A stretch of DNA of 34,787 nucleotides from Methylobacterium aquaticum (lineage in GTDB: Bacteria; Pseudomonadota; Alphaproteobacteria; Rhizobiales; Beijerinckiaceae), in contig NZ_LABX01000001.1 of assembly GCF_001043915.1 (NCBI RefSeq), positions 1 through 34,787 of the forward strand, written 5' to 3'. This document shows positions 16,365-25,741 of this stretch, piece by piece. Position 1 is the stretch's first letter. Each line of letters begins with the position of its first letter. The notes beneath the pieces are model-generated. The model was not told the DNA's origin, ran no database searches, and saw nothing but the letters and a program-made list of their open reading frames with translations. Made by a program: the position numbers and the translations under genes.

Positions 16365-17156
16365 GTGATCCTGTTTCCGGCCATCGATCTCAAGGAAGGG
16401 CGCTGCGTCCGCCTCGTGCAGGGCGACATGGCGCAGGCCATCGTCTTCAGCGACGATCCGGCGGCGCAAGCCGGGACGTTCGAGGAGCAGGGTTTTTCCT
16501 GGCTCCACGTGGTCGATCTCGACGGCGCCTTCGCGGGCGCGCCGATGAACGCCGCGGCGGTCGACGCGATCCTCGCCGCGGTGACGATTCCCGTGCAGCT
16601 CGGCGGCGGCATCCGCGAGATGCGGACCGTCGAGGGCTGGCTCGCCAAGGGCGTCAGCCGGGTCATTATCGGCACCGCCGCCGTCAAGGACCCGACCTTC
16701 GTGCGCGAGGCGGCCCGCCGCTTCCCGGGCAAGATCGCCGTCGGCATCGACGCCAAGGACGGTCGCGTCGCGGTCGAGGGCTGGGCCAAGACCTCGACGG
16801 TGACGGCGGAGGAGCTGGGCCGCCGCTTCGAGGATGCCGGCGTCGCCGCGATCATCTACACCGACATCGCCCGCGACGGCATCCTCAAGGGCCTCAACAT
16901 CCCGATGACCCTGAGCCTCGCCCAGGCGGTGAAGATCCCGGTCATCGCCTCCGGGGGGCTGGCCTCGATCGAGGACGTGCACCGCATCCTGGAGCCCGAT
17001 TGCGCAGGTCTCGCCGGCGCCATCACGGGCCGCGCGCTCTATGACGGCCGGATCGATCCGAAGGAGGCGCTCGCCGCCATCGCGCGGGCGAAGGCCGCGC
17101 AAGGCAAGAGCGCGCAAGGCAAGAGCGCACACGGCAAGAGCCAGCCGATGGCGTGA
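16365..17156 (+). CDS. hisA: Phosphoribosylformimino-AICAR ribotide isomerase (ProFAR isomerase)
   Basis: A 263-residue (beta/alpha)8 enzyme carrying out the Amadori rearrangement of ProFAR to PRFAR. The catalytic aspartates are present: D8 in [13 protein letters not shown] and D129 in VGIDAKDG; phosphate-binding glycine segments LGGGIR (79-84) and ASGGLAS are intact. The start codon is GTG at 16365. The C-terminus is about 20 residues longer than usual and consists of three in-frame copies of a five-residue unit ([15 protein letters not shown]) encoded by a 15-bp tandem repeat at about 17097-17141. This tail is basic and is probably unstructured. Confidence 0.96.
   Translation: MILFPAIDLKEGRCVRLVQGDMAQAIVFSDDPAAQAGTFEEQGFSWLHVVDLDGAFAGAPMNAAAVDAILAAVTIPVQLGGGIREMRTVEGWLAKGVSRVIIGTAAVKDPTFVREAARRFPGKIAVGIDAKDGRVAVEGWAKTSTVTAEELGRRFEDAGVAAIIYTDIARDGILKGLNIPMTLSLAQAVKIPVIASGGLASIEDVHRILEPDCAGLAGAITGRALYDGRIDPKEALAAIARAKAAQGKSAQGKSAHGKSQPMA
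17097..17141 (+). repeat. 15-bp tandem repeat encoding the HisA tail
   Basis: Three adjacent copies of a 15-bp unit (GCGCAAGGCAAGAGC, the last with ACAC for GCAA at its start) lie in frame at the 3' end of hisA and encode [15 protein letters not shown]. The unit length is a multiple of three, so copy-number change would not break the frame. Confidence 0.85.
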
Positions 17157-17348
17157 GGGGGAGGGGCCGGCCTCGTGAGCGACGCCCCCACGCGACGAGG
17201 CCCTGGACCGCGCCCGTCGCCCGCCCCTCGACGCCTCACGGGAGACGGGCCTGCCGCTGCGGACCTGTCCCGAGACAGATCCCTCTCCGCGCGACGCGAC
17301 GCCGGCGCGCGTTTGCCCCCCTCGACTCGAACTCGTGAAACGGCGCCC

Positions 17349-18131
17349 GTGCTCAAGACCCGCATCATTCCCTGCCTCGACGTCAAGGACGGCCGCGTCG
17401 TCAAGGGCGTGCAATTCCTCGAACTGCGCGACGCCGGCGACCCGGTCGAGGCCGCCAAGGCGTATGACCGCGCCGGGGCCGACGAGCTGTGCTTCCTCGA
17501 CATCACGGCGAGCCACGAGGACCGGGGCATCCTGCTCGATGCGGTGAGCCGCACGGCGGAAGCCTGCTTCATGCCGCTCACCGTCGGCGGCGGGGTGCGC
17601 AAGGTCGAGGACATCCGCACCCTGCTGCTGGCCGGGGCCGACAAGGTCTCGATCAACACCGCGGCGGTGAACGACCCGGACCTGGTGGCCCGGGCGGCGG
17701 AGAAGTTCGGCGCGCAATGCATCGTCGTGGCGATCGACGCCAAGCGCGTGTCGGGCGAGGGCGAGCCCGCCCGCTGGGAGATCTTCACCCATGGCGGCCG
17801 CAAGCCCACCGGCATCGACGCGATCGACTTCGCCCGCCTCGTGGCCGCCAAGGGGGCGGGCGAATTGCTCGTCACCTCGATGGACCGGGACGGGATGCGC
17901 TCGGGCTACGACATCGGCCTGACCCGGGCGATCAGCGACGCGGTCGCCGTGCCGGTGATCGCGTCCGGCGGCGTCGGGGGGCTCGACGACCTCGTGGCGG
18001 GCGTGCGCGACGGCGGGGCGAGCGCGGTGCTCGCCGCCTCGATCTTCCATTTCGGCCAGCACACCGTGGCGGAGGCCAAGGCCCACATGGCGGCGGCGGG
18101 GTTGGCGATGCGGCTCGATCCGACGCCCTGA
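17349..18131 (+). CDS. hisF: Imidazole glycerol phosphate synthase, cyclase subunit
   Basis: A 260-residue (beta/alpha)8 barrel paralogous to HisA. Catalytic aspartates are D11 in [15 protein letters not shown] and D130 in [16 protein letters not shown] and the [10 protein letters not shown] phosphate-binding loops are intact. It uses ammonia from HisH to convert PRFAR to IGP and AICAR. The start is taken as GTG at 17349 because it gives the canonical short N-terminus; the frame is open back to 17175, but that stretch is Pro/Arg-rich and unlike any HisF. The 192-bp gap after hisA carries no recognisable feature. Confidence 0.95.
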   Translation: MLKTRIIPCLDVKDGRVVKGVQFLELRDAGDPVEAAKAYDRAGADELCFLDITASHEDRGILLDAVSRTAEACFMPLTVGGGVRKVEDIRTLLLAGADKVSINTAAVNDPDLVARAAEKFGAQCIVVAIDAKRVSGEGEPARWEIFTHGGRKPTGIDAIDFARLVAAKGAGELLVTSMDRDGMRSGYDIGLTRAISDAVAVPVIASGGVGGLDDLVAGVRDGGASAVLAASIFHFGQHTVAEAKAHMAAAGLAMRLDPTP

Positions 18132-18226
18132 CCCTCGGCAATCCGCGCGGGACACGGTGGTGTAATCCGCTTGACCACCCGACACGGCCGGCCCCAGGGT
18201 TGACCCGAGACACCAATGGCAGCCGC

Positions 18227-18550
18227 ATGACCGCCTTCACCCTCGCTGACCTCGACCGCATCGTCCGCGAGCGCGCCGCAGCCTCTCCGGAGGAGTCCTA
18301 CACCGCCAAGCTCGTCGCGGGCGGCCCGGCCCGGCCGGCCAAGAAGCTCGGCGAGGAGGCGGTCGAGGCCGCGATCGCGGCGGTGCAGGGCGACCGGGAC
18401 GGGCTGACGGCGGAGGCCGCGGACGTGCTCTACCACCTGCTGGTGGTCCTTCGGGCCGCCGAGGTGCCGCTGGACGCGGTGATGGCGGAGCTGGAGCGGC
18501 GCACGGCCCAGAGCGGCATCGCCGAGAAGGCCGCGAGGAGGCCGGCATGA
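18227..18550 (+). CDS. hisE: Phosphoribosyl-ATP pyrophosphatase
   Basis: A 107-residue all-alpha MazG-fold protein that hydrolyses PR-ATP to PR-AMP, the second step of histidine synthesis. Visible motifs are [13 protein letters not shown] at 39-51 and [13 protein letters not shown] at 63-75, with the acidic residues that bind magnesium. It is a stand-alone HisE (not fused to HisI), as is usual in alphaproteobacteria. It lies 95 bp after hisF and 13 bp before coaA. Confidence 0.95.
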   Translation: MTAFTLADLDRIVRERAAASPEESYTAKLVAGGPARPAKKLGEEAVEAAIAAVQGDRDGLTAEAADVLYHLLVVLRAAEVPLDAVMAELERRTAQSGIAEKAARRPA

Positions 18551-18563
18551 CCGAGAGGCTCGC

Positions 18564-19616
18564 ATGACCGACGCCCGCATGATCGAACCCCGCATGACCG
18601 TTGGCGGCCTGAGCGGAACCGGCCCGGCTCCGACCCTCGGCGCGGCGCAGCTCGCCGCGAGCCTCGACGAGGCGACCGATCACCTCTCGCCCTACCGGGT
18701 CTTCGCCCGCGAGGAATGGGCGCACTTACGCGCCGACACGCCGCTCACCCTCACGGCCGACGACGTGATGCGGCTGCAATCGCTCAACGACCCGATCTCG
18801 CTCGAAGAGGTCATCGCCATCTACCTGCCGCTGTCGCGGCTGCTCTCGCTCTACGTCGCGGCGACCCAAGGATTGTTCAAGGCGACCCAGCGCTTCCTCC
18901 TCGCCGAGCGCGAGGTGAAGGTGCCCTACATCATCGGGGTCGCCGGCTCGGTCGCGGTCGGCAAGTCGACCACCGCCCGGGTGCTGAAGGCACTGCTCGC
19001 CCGCTGGCCCAACACCCCGAAGGTCGACCTCGTGACCACCGACGGGTTCCTGTTACCCAATGCGGAGCTGAACCGCCTCGGCCTGATGGAGCGGAAGGGC
19101 TTTCCCGAGAGCTACGACACCCCGACCCTGCTGCGCTTCCTCGCCGACATCAAGGCGGGCAAGCGCCACGTCGCCGCACCGCTCTATTCCCACCTCGTCT
19201 ACGACGTGGTGCCGGGCGAGACCACGGTGGTCGACCGGCCCGACATCCTGATCGTCGAGGGGCTGAACGTGCTCCAGCCCGCCCGCCTGCCGCGGGACGG
19301 CACGGCGATCCCGTTCGTCTCGGACTTCTTCGACTTCTCGGTCTATCTCGACGCCCACGAGGAAGACCTGCACCGCTGGTACGTCAACCGCTTCCTGCGC
19401 CTGCGCCACACCGCCTTCCGCGATCCCCTGTCGTATTTCCGCAAATATGCGGAGATCAGCGAGGAGGAGGCCCTGGTCATCGCTGACGGCCTGTGGAACC
19501 GCATCAACCTCCTGAACCTGCGCGACAACATCGTGCCGACGCGCCAGCGCGCCAGCCTGATCCTCGCCAAGGGCGCGAGCCACCGCATCGAGAGCGTGGC
19601 GCTGCGGCGGTTGTAG
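18564..19616 (+). CDS. coaA: Pantothenate kinase, type I
   Basis: A 350-residue CoaA-type kinase of the P-loop/uridine-kinase superfamily, catalysing the first step of coenzyme A synthesis. The Walker A motif [12 protein letters not shown] is at 125-136; TTDGFLLPN and the pantothenate-site segment with RKGFPESYD follow, and a segment [11 protein letters not shown] is typical of the family. It is about 35 residues longer than E. coli CoaA at the N-terminus. In-frame ATGs occur at 18564, 18579 and 18594, so the true start is uncertain. It closes the histidine block with a 13-bp gap, so co-transcription is likely. Confidence 0.94.
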   Translation: MTDARMIEPRMTVGGLSGTGPAPTLGAAQLAASLDEATDHLSPYRVFAREEWAHLRADTPLTLTADDVMRLQSLNDPISLEEVIAIYLPLSRLLSLYVAATQGLFKATQRFLLAEREVKVPYIIGVAGSVAVGKSTTARVLKALLARWPNTPKVDLVTTDGFLLPNAELNRLGLMERKGFPESYDTPTLLRFLADIKAGKRHVAAPLYSHLVYDVVPGETTVVDRPDILIVEGLNVLQPARLPRDGTAIPFVSDFFDFSVYLDAHEEDLHRWYVNRFLRLRHTAFRDPLSYFRKYAEISEEEALVIADGLWNRINLLNLRDNIVPTRQRASLILAKGASHRIESVALRRL

Positions 19617-19690
19617 GAGGCGGCAGGTTTTCCGTTTTTGGCCCTGAAGAGAGGGCTCTCCCGGGAAAGGCCAGGCAGGACATCCGCTTT

Positions 19691-19808
19691 CCCCGCGGGG
19701 CAGGGCTGTCCGGGGACGATCCCTTTCAAAAGCAAAGCGCAGGATCCCCGTCTCCCGAGTGGCAGAGGGGAGCCGCGCCACGTTGGCCCCGGACAGCCCT
19801 GCCGCGGG
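19691..19808. repeat. Long-armed inverted repeat after coaA
   Basis: An arm of about 24 bp at 19691-19715 (CGGGGCAGGGCTGTCCGGGG at its core) is matched in inverse at 19787-19808 (CCCCGGACAGCCCTGCCGCG at its core), enclosing about 70 bp. It lies in the 281-bp gap between convergent coaA and thpR and could form a large stem-loop and act as a bidirectional terminator. A related fragment occurs at 14294-14320, so it appears to be a dispersed element. No gene was seen in this gap. Confidence 0.75.
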
Positions 19809-19897
19809 CCGGGAGAATGCGCCCTGCACCGTTCTTTTCCGGGACCATCATACGACCCGCAACGATGGGCTCACCCTGACCATCCGGTTGAAGCCGA

Positions 19898-20446
19898 TCA
19901 CCTGCCCTCGGAGAGCGGATAGGCGGCCTCCACCACATACGGCCCACCGCCGACCGAGTCCCGCGCCGAGTAGAGCGCCACCCGCTCCGCCGTGAACGAC
20001 ACCCGCGAAAAGACCGGCTGCACCGCCAGGTACGCCGCCACCCCCTCCGGGCGGGCACTACGGTTGAGCCGGGCCAGCGTCACGTGGGGCGTGAAGCGGC
20101 GGGTATCGGGAGCGACGCCGAGCCCGCGCAGGATGCGCTCCTGCTCGGCCTGCAACTCGGCGAGGGTGGGGTCTGGCACGACGCGGGCAAACAGCGCGTG
20201 CGGCTTCTCGCCGCCGAAGACCGCCAGCGCGTCGAGGACCAGGGTCAGGGGCGGGCAGGGCCGGATCTCGGCCAGAGCCTCGGTGATCTCGTCGGCGAGC
20301 CCGCCCTCGACATCGCCGATGAAGCGCAAGGTCACGTGGTAATCGGCGGGCTCGACCCAGCGGGCGCCCGGCAGCCCGCCCCGGAAGGCACGGAGCGCCA
20401 GGCCGGTCTCCGGCGGGACCTCGATCCCGGTGAACAGGCGCGGCAT
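19898..20446 (-). CDS. thpR: RNA 2',3'-cyclic phosphodiesterase
   Basis: A 182-residue 2H phosphoesterase of the ThpR/LigT family. Both catalytic H-x-T-x motifs are present, HVTL at 37-40 and HVTL at 121-124, together with the family start MPRLFTGIEVP and the RFIGDV segment. It likely opens 2',3'-cyclic phosphate ends of RNA; the reverse ligase activity is known in vitro for homologues. ATG 20446 gives the usual N-terminus; a TTG at 20455 would overlap the esterase stop by 4 nt and is also possible. It is co-oriented with the esterase gene just upstream. Confidence 0.9.
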   Translation of the reverse strand: MPRLFTGIEVPPETGLALRAFRGGLPGARWVEPADYHVTLRFIGDVEGGLADEITEALAEIRPCPPLTLVLDALAVFGGEKPHALFARVVPDPTLAELQAEQERILRGLGVAPDTRRFTPHVTLARLNRSARPEGVAAYLAVQPVFSRVSFTAERVALYSARDSVGGGPYVVEAAYPLSEGR

Positions 20447-20451
20447 GCGGC

Positions 20452-21132
20452 TCAAGCGCCCTTGCGCAGGCGGGCCAGGAAGGTCTCGACGCTCGGCAGG
20501 ATGCCGGCGACGATCCTGGCGACCCCGTCCTTGGTCGGGTGCAGGCCGTCCGGGAGCGTGAGGCTGCGGTCGCCCGCGACGCCGTCGAGGAAGAACGGGT
20601 AGAGGACGAGGCCGTCGCGCTCGGCGAGACGCGGATAGAGCGCGTCGAAGCGCCGGCCGTAATCGGGCCCGAGATTCGGCGCCGCCCGCATCCCGGCGAG
20701 CATCACCGGGATGCCGCGGGCCTTGAGCCGGGCGATGATCCCGCCGAGAGCCTTCTCGGTCACCGCCGGGTCGGTGCCGCGCAGCATGTCGTTGGCGCCG
20801 AGTTCGAGGATGACCCCGTCGGTCCCGTCCGGCACCGACCAGTCGACCCGGTCGAGCCCGCCGGTCGCGGTGTCGCCGGAGACGCCCGCATTGGCGATCG
20901 TCACGGCATGGCCGCGCGCCCTCAACGCCGCTTCGAGCTGGACCGGAAAGGCGGCCGCCGCCGGCAGGCCGTAGCCCGCCGTCAGGCTGTCGCCGAGGGC
21001 GACGAGGGTCAGGGGCCGTGCCTGTCCGGCGCCCTGAACCGGGTCCTGCGCATGGAGCGGCGTCACGAGCGTCATCAGCAGCGAAACGATCAGAAATGCG
21101 AGTGCCGCGCGGCGGCCATCATGGCGAACCAT
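20452..21132 (-). CDS. tesA: TesA-like SGNH arylesterase/lysophospholipase
   Basis: A 226-residue secreted GDSL/SGNH hydrolase. The blocks are intact: GDSL at 47-50 with nucleophile S49, the glycine in NAGVSGDT (81-88), GAND at 112-115, and DGLHP at 195-199 with the catalytic Asp and His. Residues 1-28 form a signal peptide (two arginines, a hydrophobic core, then PLHAQ), so it should act in the periplasm on esters or thioesters. The start at 21132 gives the best signal peptide; in-frame starts at 21147 and, with a strong GGAGG upstream, at about 21189 would add 5 to 19 residues. It diverges from the ABC transporter genes, an arrangement like tesA-ybbA-ybbP. Confidence 0.9.
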   Translation of the reverse strand: MVRHDGRRAALAFLIVSLLMTLVTPLHAQDPVQGAGQARPLTLVALGDSLTAGYGLPAAAAFPVQLEAALRARGHAVTIANAGVSGDTATGGLDRVDWSVPDGTDGVILELGANDMLRGTDPAVTEKALGGIIARLKARGIPVMLAGMRAAPNLGPDYGRRFDALYPRLAERDGLVLYPFFLDGVAGDRSLTLPDGLHPTKDGVARIVAGILPSVETFLARLRKGA

Positions 21133-21247
21133 CCATGCGCGGCCCATATCGGGCGGGCGGGCCGCCTGTTCTGCGTAGGTCCGTCCCAACACTCACCTCC
21201 GGCGGCGACCCTCCATGGTCGCCGTGCTACAGATCGGCTTTCCCCGC

Positions 21248-21943
21248 ATGACCGACAAGGCCACCGGACCGGCGATCGCGCTCGAGAGCGTCGATCTCAG
21301 CCTCGGCCGCGGCGCTGCCCGGGTCCATATCCTCAAGGGCATCTCACTGACAGTCTCGCCCGGGGAGGCGGTCGGCCTCGTCGGCCCGTCGGGCTCGGGC
21401 AAGTCGACCCTGCTGATGACCATGGCGGGGCTGGAGCGGCCGGATTCGGGCCGGGTGGTGGTCGAGGGCACCGATCTCGCCGGGCTCGACGAGGACGCCC
21501 TGGCGCGGTTCCGCGGCCGGCGCATCGGCATCGTGTTCCAGTCCTTCCACCTCGTGCCGACCATGACGGCGCTCGAGAACGTCGCCCTGCCGCTCGAACT
21601 CGCCGATGCGCCGGACGCGCATGTCCGGGCGGCGCGGGAGCTGGAGGCGGTCGGCCTTCGGGATCGTCTGCACCATTACCCGGCCCAGCTCTCCGGCGGC
21701 GAGCAGCAGCGCGTCGCCATCGCCCGGGCGGTGGCGCCGGAGCCGGCGATCCTCGTCGCCGACGAGCCGACCGGCAACCTCGACGAGGCGACCGGCGCGC
21801 AGATCGTCGACCTGCTCTTCTCCCTCAAGCGCGATCGCGGCGCCACCCTGGTGCTGGTCACCCACGATCCCGGCCTCGCCCGCCTGTGCGACCGCACGGT
21901 GCGGCTGCGCTCGGGGCTGATCGACACCGCGGTGAGCGCGTAG
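21248..21943 (+). CDS. ABC transporter ATP-binding protein (YbbA/LolD-like)
   Basis: A 231-residue ABC ATPase of the MacB/LolD/YbbA type. Walker A GPSGSGKST is at 46-54, the Q-loop FQSF at 97-100, the signature LSGGEQQ at 148-154, Walker B with DEPTGNLD at 172-179 and the switch histidine in LVTHDP. This subgroup pairs with FtsX-fold permeases that act by mechanotransmission on lipoproteins or other envelope substrates rather than classical import. The permease gene follows after 5 bp. ATG 21248 is preferred; 21215 is in frame but has extra residues not typical of the family. Confidence 0.95.
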   Translation: MTDKATGPAIALESVDLSLGRGAARVHILKGISLTVSPGEAVGLVGPSGSGKSTLLMTMAGLERPDSGRVVVEGTDLAGLDEDALARFRGRRIGIVFQSFHLVPTMTALENVALPLELADAPDAHVRAARELEAVGLRDRLHHYPAQLSGGEQQRVAIARAVAPEPAILVADEPTGNLDEATGAQIVDLLFSLKRDRGATLVLVTHDPGLARLCDRTVRLRSGLIDTAVSA

Positions 21944-21948
21944 GATCC

Positions 21949-24531
21949 ATGCACGGCACCTTCCCCACCCTTCCCGGCGGGACGCCCGGCCGGCCGTCGC
22001 GCCTGCCGCTGACCCTGCGTCTCGCCTTGCGCGAATTGCGCGGCGGCCTGCGCGGCTTCACGGTGCTGCTCGCCTGCATCGCCATCGGGGTCGCCACGAT
22101 CGCGGGCGTCGCCTCCCTGTCGCGCTCGCTCTCGGATGGGCTTGCCCGCGAGGGGCGAAAAATCCTCGGCGGCGACGTCACCTTCGGGCTGATCCACCGC
22201 GAGGCGAGCCCGCAGGAAAAAGCCTTCCTGGACGCGCGCGGCCGCGTCTCGGTGGCGGGCTTCACCCGCGCCATGGCCTCGGCCGGGGACAAGGGGGCGG
22301 CGCTCGTCGAGCTGAAGGCGGTCGGCCCCGATTATCCGGCCGTCGGCGCGCTGACGACCGAGCCCCAGATGCCGCCCGCCGACATCTTCGCCCTCCGCGA
22401 CGGCGCCTACGGCGCCGCCGCCGATCCGGCGCTCCTCGCCCGTCTCGACCTCAAGCCCGGCGATCGCCTCACGGTCGGCAGCGCCGAGATCCAGCTCCGC
22501 ACCGTGCTCGTCGCCGAGCCGGACAAGATCGCCGGCGGCATCGGCTTCGGGCCCCGCCTGATGGTGTCGCTCGACGCGCTCAAAGCCTCGGGCCTGGTCC
22601 AGCCCGGCAGCCTCAACCGCTTCGTCTACCGGGTGATGCTGCCTGACGGAGACGACGCGGCGGTCGAGACGCTGATGCGCGAGGCGCGCGCCGCCCTGCC
22701 GGAGGCCGGCTGGGAGATCCGCTCGCGGCTCAATGCCGATCCGCGCTTTGCCCGCAGCATCGAGCGCTTCACCCAGTTCCTGACCCTCGTCGGCCTCACG
22801 GCGCTCCTCGTCGGCGGGGTCGGCGTCGCCAATGCGGTGCGGGCCTTCGTCGAGCGCAAGCGCGCCTCGATCGCCACCCTCAAGAGCCTCGGCGCCCCGG
22901 GGAGCCAGGTGGTCGGCATCTACCTGACGCAGGTGATGCTGATCGCCGGGATCGGCATCCTCGCCGGCCTCGCGATCGGCGCGGTCCTGCCCTTCGCGCT
23001 CGATGCGGCGTTCGGGGCGCTGCTGCCGCTGCCGCTCAACCCGACGCTCGCGCCGGGCGAACTCGTGGTGGCTGCCCTCTACGGCGCCCTGACGGCCCTC
23101 GCCTTCGCGATCGGGCCGCTCGGCCGCGCCCATGACGTCGCGGTGTCGGGCCTGTTCCGCGACACGGTCGATCCCGACCGGCGCTGGCCACGGCCGCTTT
23201 ATCTCGGCATCCTCGGCCTCGCGCTCGCCGGTCTCGTCGGGCTGGCGCTCGCCACAGCCTATGATCGCAGCGTGGCCGTGATCTTCATCGCGGCGGCGGG
23301 CCTCGCCTTCGGGCTGCTGCGCCTCGTCGCCCTCGGGCTGATGGCGCTCGCCCGCCGCCTGCCCCGGCCGGGCAGGGCCGCGCCGCGGCTGGCACTCGCC
23401 AACCTGCACCGGCCCGGCGCGCTCACGCCCTCGATCGTGCTCTCGCTCGGTCTGGGCATCACGCTCCTGGTGGCCCTGAGCGTGATCGACGCCAACATTA
23501 CCCGGACGCTGACCCGCTCGCTGCCCGCCAAGGCGCCGAGCCTGTTCTTCCTCGACATCCCGAGCCGCGACTCGGTGGCCTTCGACCAGTTCCTCGGCCG
23601 CGCCGCGCCGCGGGCCAAGATCGAGCGGGTGCCGATGATGCGCGGGCGGATCACCGCCCTGAACGGCGTCCCGGCCGGCCAGATCAAGGCCGGCGAGGAC
23701 GCCGCCTGGGTGCTTGATGGCGACCGCGGCATCACCTACGCCGAGGATCTGCCCGACGGCTCGACGGTCACCTCCGGTCGGTGGTGGAAGGGCGAGGAGG
23801 CGGGAAAGCCGCTGGTCTCCTTCGACGACCAGCTCGCCCGCAGCCTCAACCTCAAGGTCGGCGACGCGGTCACCGTGAACGTGCTCGGGCGCAGCCTGAC
23901 CGTCACCATCGCCAACCTGCGCCATGTCGAATGGCGCAACCTCGGCATCAACTTCGTGATGGTGTTCTCGCCCGGCACCTTCCGGGGCGCGCCGCACAGC
24001 GATCTCGCCACCCTGACCCTGCCGGAGGGGCCGGACCCCGCCCTCGAGGCCGGGATCCTGCGCGACGCCGCCAGGGAGTTCCCCTCGGTGAGTTCGGTGC
24101 GGGTGAAGGACGCGCTCGACGCGGTCAACGACCTCGTGGCGAAGCTCGTCTTCGCGATCCGCGGCGCCAGCGCGGTGGCGGTGGCGACCAGCCTGTTCGT
24201 GCTGGCCGGTGCGCTCGCCGCCGGCCACCGGGCCCGGCTCTACGATGCGGTGGTGCTCAAGACCCTCGGTGCGACACGGGCGCGGCTCCTTGCCGCCTAC
24301 ACGATGGAGTATGGGGCGCTCGGCCTCGCCACCGCGATCTTCGGCCTCGCCGCCGGCACGCTGGCGGGCTGGGTGATCCTCGCCAAGGTGATGCAGGTCG
24401 ACTTCGCCCTCGACCTCTCGGGGGCTGTGCTGGCGGCTCTGCTCGCGGTCGTCGTGGCGGTGGGCCTGGGGCTCGCCGGCACCTGGCGCATCCTCAGCCA
24501 GAAGCCGGCGCAGTACCTACGAAATCTGTAG
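21949..24531 (+). CDS. FtsX-like ABC transporter permease (YbbP-like)
   Basis: An 860-residue inner-membrane permease with two FtsX domains. The N-terminal span is at about 35-60 (GFTVLLACIAIGVATIAGVASL), followed by a large periplasmic domain, a three-span FtsX block (about 270-400, with the VERKRASIATLKSLGA coupling segment), more membrane spans, a second periplasmic domain, and a final FtsX block with YDAVVLKTLGATRARLL. The duplicated architecture and length match YbbP. Partnered with the ATPase 5 bp upstream and divergent from tesA. The substrate is unknown; the conserved pairing with an SGNH esterase hints at a lipid or lipoprotein-related role (inference). Confidence 0.93.
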   Translation: MHGTFPTLPGGTPGRPSRLPLTLRLALRELRGGLRGFTVLLACIAIGVATIAGVASLSRSLSDGLAREGRKILGGDVTFGLIHREASPQEKAFLDARGRVSVAGFTRAMASAGDKGAALVELKAVGPDYPAVGALTTEPQMPPADIFALRDGAYGAAADPALLARLDLKPGDRLTVGSAEIQLRTVLVAEPDKIAGGIGFGPRLMVSLDALKASGLVQPGSLNRFVYRVMLPDGDDAAVETLMREARAALPEAGWEIRSRLNADPRFARSIERFTQFLTLVGLTALLVGGVGVANAVRAFVERKRASIATLKSLGAPGSQVVGIYLTQVMLIAGIGILAGLAIGAVLPFALDAAFGALLPLPLNPTLAPGELVVAALYGALTALAFAIGPLGRAHDVAVSGLFRDTVDPDRRWPRPLYLGILGLALAGLVGLALATAYDRSVAVIFIAAAGLAFGLLRLVALGLMALARRLPRPGRAAPRLALANLHRPGALTPSIVLSLGLGITLLVALSVIDANITRTLTRSLPAKAPSLFFLDIPSRDSVAFDQFLGRAAPRAKIERVPMMRGRITALNGVPAGQIKAGEDAAWVLDGDRGITYAEDLPDGSTVTSGRWWKGEEAGKPLVSFDDQLARSLNLKVGDAVTVNVLGRSLTVTIANLRHVEWRNLGINFVMVFSPGTFRGAPHSDLATLTLPEGPDPALEAGILRDAAREFPSVSSVRVKDALDAVNDLVAKLVFAIRGASAVAVATSLFVLAGALAAGHRARLYDAVVLKTLGATRARLLAAYTMEYGALGLATAIFGLAAGTLAGWVILAKVMQVDFALDLSGAVLAALLAVVVAVGLGLAGTWRILSQKPAQYLRNL

Positions 24532-24765
24532 GGATGTTAATCCGTCGCTCATCCTGCGGCGGATTGACCTTGGTGTTTGCCGGAATCCCATGCGGGTCGG
24601 CGGCGAGCCCGCCCTTGTGCGCGCTCGCCGCGCTCCACATATTCCGGTCAAGGCGGAGGGGTCCGAAAGGGCAGGGCCGCCGATCCGACGCGCAAGCGTC
24701 CGAGGGTCGCGTAGGAACCTCGCACCAGGAACATCCACGCTAGAGAGTTTCCGAAGGAATCTCCC

Positions 24766-25569
24766 ATGGCATTCGAGAACAGCCCGTTCCGGCAGGGCAA
24801 CGCGAACGGCTACGGGGGCCCAGTGGGCTACGCCCCGAGCCAGGTGCAGGTCGACCAGGGCCTGCGCGCGTTCATGCTCGGCGTCTACAACAACATGATC
24901 ATCGGCCTCGGGATCTCCGGGCTGGTGGCGGTCGGCATCAACAAGCTCGCGGTGGCGACCTCGTCGGCGGACGCGGTGGCGCGGATCGGCTCGATCCCGC
25001 TGACCAGCTTCGGCCGCACGCTCTACGCCACGCCGCTGATGTGGGTGATCGCGCTCGCGCCGCTCGCCTTCATCTTCCTCTTCTCGTTCCGGATGGACCG
25101 GATGTCGGCCGCCACGGCCCGCACCACGTTCTTCGCCTTCGCGGCGGTGATGGGTGCGTCGCTGTCGACGCTGCTGCTCCGCTATACCGGCGCGAGCGTG
25201 GTCCAGGTGTTCTTCATCACGTCGGCGGCCTTCGGTGGCCTGAGCCTCTACGGCTACACCACGACCCGGAGCCTGTCGGGCATCGGCTCGTTCCTGGTGA
25301 TGGGCCTGATCGGCCTCATGATCGCCAGCTTGGTGAACATCTTCCTGGCCTCGAGCGCCCTGCAATTCGCCATCTCGGTCATCGGCGTGCTGATCTTCGC
25401 CGGCCTGACCGCGTATGACACGCAGAAGCTCAAGGAGATGTACCTCTACGGCAACTTCGACGGCGAGACCGCCGCCAAGGTGTCGGTGTTCGGTGCCCTG
25501 ACGCTGTACCTGGACTTCATCAACATGTTCCAGTTCCTGCTGTCGCTGATGGGCAACCGGAACAACTAA
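24766..25569 (+). CDS. BAX inhibitor-1/YccA family membrane protein
   Basis: A 267-residue protein with a short hydrophilic N-terminus (FENSPFRQGNANGYG) and seven predicted membrane spans from about residue 35 to 262. It ends with the family segment GLTAYDTQKLKEMY and, in the last span, LYLDFINMFQFLL, both diagnostic of the BI-1/TMBIM/YbhL group. Bacterial members act as pH-sensitive calcium leak channels or modulators of membrane proteases; the role here is unknown. GGAATCTCCC precedes the ATG. The 234-bp gap upstream holds a TTGACC at 24564-24569 but no convincing -10 partner. Its stop codon touches repeat family 2 copy 1. Confidence 0.93.
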   Translation: MAFENSPFRQGNANGYGGPVGYAPSQVQVDQGLRAFMLGVYNNMIIGLGISGLVAVGINKLAVATSSADAVARIGSIPLTSFGRTLYATPLMWVIALAPLAFIFLFSFRMDRMSAATARTTFFAFAAVMGASLSTLLLRYTGASVVQVFFITSAAFGGLSLYGYTTTRSLSGIGSFLVMGLIGLMIASLVNIFLASSALQFAISVIGVLIFAGLTAYDTQKLKEMYLYGNFDGETAAKVSVFGALTLYLDFINMFQFLLSLMGNRNN

Positions 25570-25694
25570 TACCAACGGTCGTTGAAAACGACCTTTGGTG
25601 CCGTTCTTGAATTTTCGCCAAGCCTCTGGCTTGGCATCGAAAATTCGAGATTGGATCAGCGGCCGGATGCGTCAGCATCTTCGGCCGTCGGTAT
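25569..25694 (+). repeat. Dispersed repeat family 2, copy 1 (structured)
   Basis: A 126-bp element bounded by imperfect terminal inverted repeats (ATACCAACGG and, inverted, ATACCGACGG). It contains three hairpins in order: GTCGT-tgaaa-ACGAC, a strong stem with CCAAGCC-tct-GGCTTGG extended by ATTTTCG/CGAAAAT, and GATGC-gtca-GCATC. It begins at the stop codon of the BI-1 gene. A second copy lies inverted at 26698-26867. Confidence 0.88.
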
Positions 25695-25741
25695 AAGTCA
25701 CCGTCTCGGGGTGGTGCGCCACCCCGGACCGCCCGACGAGA

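Noticed and set aside
15633..18185. A long minus-strand open frame (850 codons) opposite hisH, hisA and hisF
   Set aside because: The plus strand encodes three intact, motif-complete enzymes; the reverse frame has no recognisable domain.
21676..24228. A long minus-strand open frame (850 codons) opposite the FtsX-like permease
   Set aside because: Same antisense effect; composition is His/Glu/Arg/Gly-rich and motif-free, while the plus strand encodes a complete permease.
24564..24592. TTGACC followed by a 17-bp spacer upstream of the BI-1 gene as a promoter
   Set aside because: The -10 position (CCCATG) is far from consensus and lies about 175 bp before the gene, so it is not supported.
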